A DNA stretch of 8,655 nucleotides, from assembly GCA_051962095.1 (NCBI GenBank), contig JBQCCP010000189.1, forward strand, positions 1 through 8,655, written 5' to 3'. The position numbers were made by a program, and so were the translations under genes. This DNA comes from 66-474 sp051962095 (lineage in GTDB: Bacteria; Pseudomonadota; Gammaproteobacteria; Xanthomonadales; Rhodanobacteraceae). Within the stretch, counting starts at the first letter, position 1; each line of letters starts with the position of its first letter. Shown here one piece after another: positions 1 through 5,167 of this stretch. Under the pieces are notes generated by a model. The model saw nothing but the letters and a program-made list of their open reading frames with translations, ran no database searches and was not told the DNA's origin.

Positions 1-500
1 CCGCCGTCGCCGATGGTGCACACGGCGACGCGTTTTTCCTTGCGGATCTTGAACGCCAGTGCCGACCCGGCCGCGTGCAGGCACTGCGTGCCGATCGGCA
101 CCGACCATGCGAAGTCGTGTTTCGCCGGTTCGTTCTGGTAATCGTTGCCGCGCTCGTCGCCGCCCCAGTACATGTACACATCGCGCGGCCGCACGCCGCG
201 ATACAACTGCGCGCCGTATTCGCGATAGCTGGGCGCGAACACGTCTTCCGGCTTCATCGAGGCGCCGATGCCGACGTGGGTCGCCTCGTGGCCGAGGCAC
301 GACGCGTAGGTGCCGAGCTTGCCGGTGCGTTGCAGCGCGATCGACTTGGTGTCGAATACGCGCGTGGAAACCATCAGCTTGTACAGCTCGACCATCTGGT
401 CGATGTCCTGGGCGAAATCGGGCAGATCCTTCCTGACCTGCTTGCCCTCGGGATCGAGGTATTGCAGGTATTCGATTTCAAACTTGGCGGCGATGGGCAC
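1..500 (-). CDS. pdhA: Pyruvate dehydrogenase E1 component, alpha subunit (partial, N-terminal part)
   Basis: Thiamine diphosphate-dependent E1 alpha subunit of a 2-oxoacid dehydrogenase complex, most likely the cytoplasmic pyruvate dehydrogenase that makes acetyl-CoA. About 166 codons are present; the C-terminal half lies beyond the left edge. The reading frame gives the E1-alpha sequence: a region like LYKLMVSTRVFDTKSIALQR near residues 38-57, then GKLGTYASCLGHEA, then PSYREYGAQLYRG, and it leaves the window at GDGG, the beginning of the TPP-binding GDG...N motif. I chose the GTG at 498-500 because GGAG lies 6 bases upstream (507-510) and the protein begins with a plausible VPIAAKFEIEYLQYLD; no in-frame ATG is close. 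The other E1-alpha possibility is the branched-chain 2-oxoacid dehydrogenase; pyruvate is favoured by remembered Xanthomonad synteny beside tryptophan dioxygenase, which is inference. It is transcribed divergently from kynA. Confidence 0.9.
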   Translation of the reverse strand, partial: MPIAAKFEIEYLQYLDPEGKQVRKDLPDFAQDIDQMVELYKLMVSTRVFDTKSIALQRTGKLGTYASCLGHEATHVGIGASMKPEDVFAPSYREYGAQLYRGVRPRDVYMYWGGDERGNDYQNEPAKHDFAWSVPIGTQCLHAAGSALAFKIRKEKRVAVCTIGDG

Positions 501-595
501 GGGTTGCTCCCGGTCGATTCGGATTCGATTGGACTCCACGTCGCGCGGAGCCGCGGCCGCTCGCAAGCCGATGTTTCAGCGCAAGCGGGCCGCCT

Positions 596-604
596 ATTAT
601 CGCA
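596..604 (-). promoter_or_regulatory. Candidate extended -10 promoter element for pdhA
   Basis: Read on the minus strand this is TGC followed by GATAAT, a 5/6 match to TATAAT with the TG of an extended -10. I see no good -35 at 16-18 bases, which fits an extended -10 promoter. Transcription would begin near 589 and give a leader of roughly 90 bases before the pdhA GTG. Just upstream is the self-complementary run GCATGCATGC (602-611), which overlaps the TG and could serve as a regulator site. This is a motif match only. Confidence 0.4.
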
Positions 605-705
605 TGCATGCATCCATATCCGCAGGTCATGGCCCATGCCGTGGATGCTGCAATGCAACACGCGTGATCGGCCCTCTCACGAGATCGCATGCCTTATGAC
701 GCCGT

Positions 706-721
706 TCCCGCGAAAGCGGGA
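706..721. repeat. GAAA-loop palindrome, probable dispersed intergenic repeat
   Basis: TCCCGC (706-711), loop GAAA, GCGGGA (716-721): a perfect 6-bp stem with a GNRA-type loop. Hairpins built on the core CCCGCGAAAGCGGG are, from memory, common dispersed intergenic elements in Xanthomonad genomes. It sits between the divergent pdhA and kynA genes. The repeat status cannot be shown from one copy. Confidence 0.5.
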
Positions 722-756
722 CTGTGTTTGCAGGACGCGAACGCGAAGGCGGCGCG

Positions 757-770
757 TGGCGCGAGCGCCA
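757..770. repeat. Perfect TGGCGC-GA-GCGCCA palindrome
   Basis: TGGCGC (757-762), GA, GCGCCA (765-770) form a perfect inverted repeat with a 2-base centre. It is followed at once by a further GGCGC copy (775-780), so the stretch 750-783 is enriched in GGCGC words. It lies 37 bases upstream of the small ORF at 808 and about 145 bases upstream of kynA, so it could be an operator or part of the same repeat cluster as the hairpin at 706. The rest of 501-807 shows no convincing gene. Confidence 0.35.
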
Positions 771-807
771 TGGATGGCGCGAGTAATTCCGGGATGAGGA
801 GCAAAAC

Positions 808-918
808 ATGGTCCGCCTTGGCTCACCGGCGATACACCGTGCGTCCGCCGCAGCGCTTCGCGACACGACTCACGTTGCGCTACGCTTGTACGAATCAGTC
901 GAAGGCAGCCCCCCATGA
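808..918 (+). CDS. Possible 36-residue small ORF or leader peptide overlapping the kynA start
   Basis: An ATG at 808 is preceded by GAGGAG (796-801) with an ideal 6-base spacer, a better Shine-Dalgarno than that of kynA itself. The frame stays open for 36 codons (MVRLGSPAIHRASAAALRDT then THVALRLYESVEGSPP) and stops at TGA 916-918, overlapping the kynA ATG in an ATGA junction typical of translational coupling. It has no Trp or Phe codons, so it is not a classical tryptophan attenuation leader. The peptide has no recognisable domain, signal peptide or membrane segment. A 36-codon open frame can arise by chance in GC-rich DNA, so the claim rests on the ribosome binding site and the overlap. Confidence 0.3.
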   Translation: MVRLGSPAIHRASAAALRDTTHVALRLYESVEGSPP

Positions 919-1769
919 CCGACAGCAACCGGCGCGAACTCGAGGCCGGTATCCAGCGCGACCTGTCCGGGCGCATGACGTATGCGAGTTACCTGCGGCT
1001 CGACACTCTTTTGTCGGCGCAACGGCCGGTGTCCGACCCGGCCTATCACGACGAGATGCTGTTCATCGTGCAGCACCACGTTGCCGAGCTGTGGCTGAAG
1101 CTGATGATCCACGAGCTGCGCGCGACGATCGTCGACCTCGATGCCGATCGCGGCGACCACGCGCTGAAAAAACTGGCGCGCGTCAAGCGCATCCAGGATC
1201 AGCTGTTCAACGAATGGGCCGTGCTGGAGACGATGACGCCGCACGAGTACCTGAAATTCCGCGACGCGTTGGGGCCGTCATCGGGATTCCAGTCGCTGCA
1301 ATACCGCACCGTGGAATTTCTGCTCGGCAACAAGCACGCCGGCATGCTGGACGTGTTCGCGCACGATGCTGCGGCGACCGGACAGTTGCGGGCGACGCTG
1401 GACGCGCCGAGCCTGTACGACGCGGCACTGCGCTGGCTCGCGCGCCGGGGCCACGCGGTTCCGCAAGCGATCCTGGAGCGCGACGTGCGCGAAGGCTGGA
1501 AGCGCGAGGCATCGCTGCTGCCGGTGTTCCAGCGCATCTACGAAGCGCCGGAGGATTTCTGGCCGGAATACGCGCTGTGCGAAACGCTCGTGGACATCGA
1601 GGAAAACTTCCAGATGTGGCGCTTCCGCCACATGAAAGCCGTCGAGCGCATCATCGGTCACAGGCCGGGCACGGGCGGCTCGTCGGGCGTGGGGTTCCTG
1701 AAGAAGGCACTCGACCTCACCTTTTTTCCGGAACTGCTGGAAGTGCGCACGCAGATTCGATCCCGTTGA
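915..1769 (+). CDS. kynA: Tryptophan 2,3-dioxygenase
   Basis: Haem enzyme that opens the indole ring of L-tryptophan with O2 to give N-formylkynurenine, the first step of the kynurenine pathway; cytoplasmic and normally a homotetramer. The 284-residue product is full length (the Xanthomonas campestris enzyme is just under 300). By hand alignment to that enzyme, His54 in FIVQHHVAELW is the distal His55, Phe50 is Phe51, Tyr112 and Arg116 in HEYLKFRD are the substrate-binding Tyr113/Arg117, His239 in MWRFRHMKAVERIIG is the haem-ligand His240, and Thr253 in GTGGSSG is Thr254. SGFQSLQYR and EFLLGNK are also intact. The ATG at 915 has GAAGG at 901-905 with a 9-base spacer and overlaps the stop of a possible small ORF. 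The next enzymes of the pathway (formamidase, kynureninase) are not in this window. Confidence 0.97.
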   Translation: MTDSNRRELEAGIQRDLSGRMTYASYLRLDTLLSAQRPVSDPAYHDEMLFIVQHHVAELWLKLMIHELRATIVDLDADRGDHALKKLARVKRIQDQLFNEWAVLETMTPHEYLKFRDALGPSSGFQSLQYRTVEFLLGNKHAGMLDVFAHDAAATGQLRATLDAPSLYDAALRWLARRGHAVPQAILERDVREGWKREASLLPVFQRIYEAPEDFWPEYALCETLVDIEENFQMWRFRHMKAVERIIGHRPGTGGSSGVGFLKKALDLTFFPELLEVRTQIRSR

Positions 1770-1789
1770 CCGCTTCGACCGGCGGCATC

Positions 1790-1815
1790 GCGATCAGGCT
1801 GGCATGCCTGATCGC
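1790..1815. terminator. Perfect 10-bp inverted repeat between kynA and the transporter gene
   Basis: GCGATCAGGC (1790-1799), loop TGGCAT, GCCTGATCGC (1806-1815). The stem is perfect and GC-rich and starts 21 bases after the kynA stop. There is no T-tract after it, so it is not a canonical intrinsic terminator. It could be a partial terminator, an mRNA 3'-end stabiliser, or a dyad operator for the transporter gene that begins 60 bases downstream. Confidence 0.5.
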
Positions 1816-1874
1816 CCCATGATGGATCATGTAGCCGACCCACGGCGTCCGTTGAACCTTTGCAGGGGCAGACC

Positions 1875-3386
1875 ATGATCGAACCGCTCGACAACGCGAC
1901 CTTGCCGGACGCACCGGATTTCCCGCAACGGCTCGGCCATCCGAAGCCGTTGTGGATGCTGTTCATGACGGAGTTCTGGGAACGCTTTGCGTTTTACAGC
2001 GTGAGCTGGGCGCTGGCGTTGTACATCGTGCAGCAGTTCTACCACGGCGATCCGTCCGGGCAGGCTTGGGCCAGCGGCATTTTCGGCGCCTACACCGCGC
2101 TGATCTACGGCACCGGCATTTTCGGCGGCTGGGTCGCGGACAAGGTGATCGGCTACCAGCGCACGATCCTGCTTGGCGCGCTGGTGATGGCGGCGGGCTT
2201 GTTCGTGCTGATGCTGCCGTCACGCGCGATGCTGCTGTTGGGCCTGGCGCTGGTGATCGTCGGCGACGGGCTTTTCAAGCCCAACATCTCGACGATGGTC
2301 GGGCAACTCTACGGCCGCGACGATCCGCGCCGCGATCGCGGGTTCACGCTGTTCTACATGGGCATCAACGCGGGGGCGCTGATCGCACCGCTGCTGACAG
2401 GATGGCTGGCGGCGCACTTCACCTCGACGCCCACGCAGCAGAATTTCCGGCTTGTGTTCGCGGCCGCCGGCGTCGGAATGCTGGTCAGCCTGGTATGGTT
2501 CTGGATCGGTCGCCGCAGCTTGAAGCACGTCGGGCGTCCGGTACCGGGGGCGGAAGGATTGTCGCGCGTGACATGGGTGCTGCTGGGCGTGCTCGTCGCC
2601 GTGCCGTTGGTGTATCTGCTGCTGTCGAGGATCGGCGCGGATGGCCTGCAATGGCTGCTCGGGCTCCTTTTCGTCGCGGTCGCCGCGATGCTGCTGGTGG
2701 AAGCCACGCGCCACGACCGGGTGCAGGTGCATCGCGTGGTCGCGATGCTGATCATCTTCGCCTTCAACGTGCTGTTCTGGATGTTCTATTACCAGTTCGG
2801 CACGTCGTTCAACTTCCTTGCCGAGAACATCGTCGATCGCGTGATGCCGGGTGGCTGGATCTTTCCGGTCGGCTGGTTCCCGTCGGTAAGCCCGCTTTCG
2901 ATCATCGTGTTCGCGCCGCTGGTGACGCTGGTGTGGGCCGCGCTGGACCGCCGCCGGATGGAACCGTCGATCCCGCGCAAGTTCGGGCTCGGGCTGGTCT
3001 TCAACGGGCTCGGCTTCCTGGTACTGATGTTCGCACTGTCGAAACTGCTCGGCGCGAACGGCCTGATCCCGCTGTGGCCGCTGGTGCTGTGTTACGTGCT
3101 GCAGACGTGGGGCGAGTTGTGCCTGTCACCGATCGGGCTTTCGATGGTGACCAAACTCGCGCCGCCGCGGCTGGTCGGCTTTGCGATGGGCGGCTGGTTC
3201 CTGTCGCTGGCGGTGGGCGGCAACTTGTCCGGGCTGTTCGCCAGCCGCATCGCCGGCAGCGGCGGCATGACCGTCGCCTCCGCGCTGTCGGGTTTCACAT
3301 TCGGTTTCTGGCTGCTGCTCGGCGCGGGCGTGTTGCTGCTCCTGATCTCGCCGCTGGTGAACCGGCTGATGCACGGAATTCGCTAG
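1875..3386 (+). CDS. POT/PTR2-family proton-dependent oligopeptide transporter
   Basis: Inner-membrane MFS symporter of the POT (PTR2) family, which imports di- and tripeptides with protons. The product is 503 residues and strongly hydrophobic. Family marks are the TM1 ExxER motif (E33, E36, R37 in EFWERFAFYS), GDGLFKPNIS at 130-139 with the conserved TM4 Lys135, FYMGINAGALIAP at about 160-172, and the TM10 signature GELCLSPIGLS with Glu414. In TM7 the usual FEQ is YYQ (305-307), so the expected acidic residue is absent. I chose the ATG at 1875 because AGGGG lies at 1864-1868, 6 bases upstream; a TTG at 1860 would add five residues. It follows kynA by 105 bases with a hairpin in between, so co-transcription is possible but unproven. 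Its stop interlocks with that of the convergent marR gene. The exact substrate cannot be read from sequence. Confidence 0.92.
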   Translation: MIEPLDNATLPDAPDFPQRLGHPKPLWMLFMTEFWERFAFYSVSWALALYIVQQFYHGDPSGQAWASGIFGAYTALIYGTGIFGGWVADKVIGYQRTILLGALVMAAGLFVLMLPSRAMLLLGLALVIVGDGLFKPNISTMVGQLYGRDDPRRDRGFTLFYMGINAGALIAPLLTGWLAAHFTSTPTQQNFRLVFAAAGVGMLVSLVWFWIGRRSLKHVGRPVPGAEGLSRVTWVLLGVLVAVPLVYLLLSRIGADGLQWLLGLLFVAVAAMLLVEATRHDRVQVHRVVAMLIIFAFNVLFWMFYYQFGTSFNFLAENIVDRVMPGGWIFPVGWFPSVSPLSIIVFAPLVTLVWAALDRRRMEPSIPRKFGLGLVFNGLGFLVLMFALSKLLGANGLIPLWPLVLCYVLQTWGELCLSPIGLSMVTKLAPPRLVGFAMGGWFLSLAVGGNLSGLFASRIAGSGGMTVASALSGFTFGFWLLLGAGVLLLLISPLVNRLMHGIR

Positions 3387-3829
3387 GATTCCGTCGGCAT
3401 CAATTTGTCGAGGATGCCGGTCAACCAGCGCCGTTCTTCGGTGGACAGCCGTTCCAGAAATTCGCGCTCGTGGCGGCGTGCTAGCGGCGCCACCGCGTCA
3501 TGGATGCGCCAACCGGCCGACGACAACCGCAATACCGATCGGCGCTTGTCGCCGGCGTGCACGCGGCGCAAAACCCGCCCCTTTTCGACCAGCCGCGCCA
3601 GCGCACGGCTGATCGCCACCTTGTCCGTTGCGGTCAGCCGCGCGACCTGCCGCGCCGACAAACCCTCGCCGTCGTAACGCGCCAGCACCGCCATCACGCG
3701 CCATTCGGTGGTGCCGAGGTCGAAACGTTGCTGGTATTCGTCCGCGATGGCTTGGCTGACCGTGTTGGACACGATCGAAAGCTGGTACGGAATGAATTTT
3801 TCGAGTTCGATCGGGGCGTGCCTGGGCAT
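3383..3829 (-). CDS. MarR-family transcriptional regulator, likely of tyrosine catabolism
   Basis: DNA-binding repressor or regulator of the MarR family, 148 residues from the ATG at 3829. The winged helix-turn-helix spans about 40-105: TTEWRVMAVLARY (helices before the HTH), LSARQVARLTATDKVAISRA with the recognition helix at about 69-83, and a wing with the typical DKRR (94-97). N- and C-terminal helices would form the dimer interface. A TTG at 3847 would add six residues; neither start has a clear Shine-Dalgarno, so the start is uncertain. It is divergent from hppD, the usual arrangement for a local regulator, and a palindrome (3847-3868) overlaps its promoter, suggesting autoregulation. 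That it controls hppD-hmgA-fahA through an aromatic catabolite is inference; the well-known P. putida HmgR for this pathway is IclR-type, so this would be a different kind of regulator. Confidence 0.93.
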   Translation of the reverse strand: MPRHAPIELEKFIPYQLSIVSNTVSQAIADEYQQRFDLGTTEWRVMAVLARYDGEGLSARQVARLTATDKVAISRALARLVEKGRVLRRVHAGDKRRSVLRLSSAGWRIHDAVAPLARRHEREFLERLSTEERRWLTGILDKLMPTES

Positions 3830-3846
3830 CTGCGTCGCGGCTTGCA

Positions 3847-3868
3847 AATGGTTTCAACTGAAACTATT
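3847..3868. promoter_or_regulatory. Candidate MarR operator palindrome
   Basis: The core GTTTCA-AC-TGAAAC (3851-3864) is a perfect dyad. Including AAT (3847-3849) and ATT (3866-3868), the arms are 10 bases each with one mismatched pair (G3850/T3865). Size and symmetry suit a MarR dimer. It overlaps the -10 box and predicted start site of the marR promoter, so a bound repressor would block marR. It could also influence hppD, whose start codon is about 150 bases away. Confidence 0.65.
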
Positions 3869-3894
3869 GTAGTGCTTGGTTTTGCGATCGTCCA
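3866..3894 (-). promoter_or_regulatory. Candidate sigma-70 promoter of marR
   Basis: On the minus strand, TGGACG (3894-3889; 4/6 to TTGACA) is separated by exactly 17 bases from TACAAT (3871-3866; 5/6 to TATAAT). Transcription would begin near 3859, giving a leader of about 30 bases to the ATG at 3829. The -10 lies within the palindrome described at 3847-3868. Confidence 0.55.
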
Positions 3895-3902
3895 TCGATC
3901 GC
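3884..3902. promoter_or_regulatory. Second dyad in the marR-hppD control region
   Basis: GCGATCG (3884-3890), spacer TCCAT, CGATCGC (3896-3902): perfect 7-base arms. It spans the -35 box of the marR promoter and lies about 120 bases upstream of the hppD ATG, where an activator or second repressor might bind. Its sequence is unrelated to the GTTTCA dyad, so a different protein would be expected. I could not identify a convincing hppD promoter in 3903-4009. Confidence 0.35.
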
Positions 3903-3954
3903 CGTGGAGCCGAACTTTCGGAACATCAAGGCTCTCGGTTCACCCACACCAGAA

Positions 3955-3990
3955 CGGGCTTCCTCCCCCCGACTTTTCACCAAAAGCCCG
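3955..3990 (+). other. Possible hairpin in the hppD leader
   Basis: CGGGCTT (3955-3961) can pair with AAGCCCG (3984-3990), enclosing a C-rich 22-base segment; a nested alternative is CTTTT (3973-3977) with AAAAG (3982-3986). The outer arm ends 19 bases before the hppD Shine-Dalgarno at 4010. If transcription starts upstream of 3955 this would be part of the leader. No known riboswitch is recognised. Confidence 0.25.
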
Positions 3991-4019
3991 CATCACAAAT
4001 ATCTGTTTCGGAGAAGACC

Positions 4020-5108
4020 ATGAACGCACAACCCAACACCGGCATGCGGCCGACCACGTTCGAAAATCCGATGGGCGTGGATGGCTTCGAGTTCGTCGAG
4101 TTCGCGGCGCCGGCTCCGACACAGCTGCACATCCTGTTCCGGCGCCTCGGGTTCACGCCCGTCGCCAAGCACAAGAACAAGGCGATCACGTTGTACCGCC
4201 AGGGCGGTTGCAACCTGCTGGTGAACGAACAGCCGGATTCGTTTGCGGCCGATTTCGCGAAAAAGCATGGACCCTGCGCGTGTGGTTTCGCGATCCGTTT
4301 TTCGCACCCGGCGTCCGAGGTGCTGCAGGCCACGTTGAAAAACGGCGCGAAGGAGATCGTGCACAAGGCCGATACACGCGCGGTGGACGCGCCGGTCATC
4401 GAAGGCATCGGCGGTTGCATGCTGTACCTCGTCGATCGTTACGGCGACAAGCGCAGCGTGTTCGACGATTACGAATGGCTGATGCCGGAAGCACAGCGTG
4501 ACCCGAAAGGTTTCGGCCTCACCTTCATCGACCACCTGACCCACAACGTGAAGTTCGGCGAGATGGCGAAGTGGGCGGATTACTATGAGCGCCTGTTCAA
4601 CTTTCGCGAGATCAAGGATTTCGACATCAAGGGCGCGAAGACGGGGCTGGTCTCCAAGGCCATGACCGCACCGGACGGCATGGTGCGCATTCCGCTCAAC
4701 GAGTCCAGCGACCCGAAGTCGCAGATCAACGAATACCTCGACGAATACAAGGGCGAAGGCATCCAGCACATCGCGCTGTTCACCGACAACATCTACGAGA
4801 CGGTGGAGAAGATGCGCGGCGCCGGCGTCGAGTTCCTCGACACGCCCGATACCTACTTCGAGGTGATCGACGTTCGCATGCCGAACCACGGCGAGGACGT
4901 GCCGCGGCTCGCGAAGAACAAGATCCTGATCGATGCCGACATGGAAACGAAAAAGAAATTGCTGCTGCAGATCTTCACCCAGAACTGCATCGGCCCGATT
5001 TTTTTCGAGATCATCCAGCGTAAAGGCAACGAAGGTTTCGGCGAAGGCAACTTCCAGGCCCTGTTCGAATCGATCGAGCGCGACCAGATGCGGCGCGGGG
5101 TGCTGTAG
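4020..5108 (+). CDS. hppD: 4-Hydroxyphenylpyruvate dioxygenase
   Basis: Fe(II)-dependent, cytoplasmic enzyme that converts 4-hydroxyphenylpyruvate and O2 to homogentisate and CO2, the second step of tyrosine breakdown after transamination. The 362-residue product has two vicinal-oxygen-chelate domains, about 22-150 and 165-335. The metal triad is visible: His172 in FIDHLTHNV, His250 in GIQHIALFT and Glu330 in IFFEIIQR, spaced as in the Pseudomonas enzyme (161/240/322). The C-terminal helix ends GFGEGNFQALFESIERDQ, the segment that closes the active site in the family. The ATG at 4020 is fixed by GGAG (4010-4013) with a 6-base spacer; the open frame reaches further upstream only into non-conserved sequence. 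It is the first gene of the hppD-hmgA-fahA cluster and is divergent from marR, the likely local regulator. Confidence 0.97.
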   Translation: MNAQPNTGMRPTTFENPMGVDGFEFVEFAAPAPTQLHILFRRLGFTPVAKHKNKAITLYRQGGCNLLVNEQPDSFAADFAKKHGPCACGFAIRFSHPASEVLQATLKNGAKEIVHKADTRAVDAPVIEGIGGCMLYLVDRYGDKRSVFDDYEWLMPEAQRDPKGFGLTFIDHLTHNVKFGEMAKWADYYERLFNFREIKDFDIKGAKTGLVSKAMTAPDGMVRIPLNESSDPKSQINEYLDEYKGEGIQHIALFTDNIYETVEKMRGAGVEFLDTPDTYFEVIDVRMPNHGEDVPRLAKNKILIDADMETKKKLLLQIFTQNCIGPIFFEIIQRKGNEGFGEGNFQALFESIERDQMRRGVL

Positions 5109-5130
5109 TAGCGGCGAGTCGACTTTCGAC

Positions 5131-5159
5131 CCCTCTCCCTCCGGGAGGGGCCTGGAGAG
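5131..5159 (+). repeat. CCCTCTCC-type intergenic repeat supplying the hmgA ribosome binding site
   Basis: The 59-base gap between hppD and hmgA contains an imperfect palindrome resembling, from memory, a common Xanthomonad element of the form CCCTCTCCC...GGGAGAGGG. A compact hairpin forms from 5132-5139 with 5143-5150 (8 pairs, one G-T, loop TCC). The same left arm, CTCTCC at 5133-5138, is also an exact complement of GGAGAG at 5154-5159, the hmgA Shine-Dalgarno. The two pairings exclude each other. The short right arm suggests a small deletion relative to a full palindrome. Confidence 0.5.
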
Positions 5160-5167
5160 CAAAGCGC

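Noticed and set aside
808..918. Classical tryptophan attenuator in front of kynA
   Set aside because: The small ORF contains no Trp codons and no terminator/antiterminator pair with a T-tract was found.
689..1822. 377-codon plus-strand open frame across the kynA region
   Set aside because: It is an alternative frame of kynA, whose own frame holds every catalytic residue of tryptophan dioxygenase.
1952..3484. Long plus-strand open frame of 510 codons inside the transporter gene
   Set aside because: It is a second frame of the POT gene; the transporter frame carries all family motifs, while this one is low-complexity Arg/Ala/Gly.
3903..4009. Sigma-70 promoter for hppD (for example TTTTCA near 3974 with AAATAT near 3998)
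   Set aside because: The start site would fall on the ribosome binding site at 4010; no other hexamer pair was convincing, so I did not list one.
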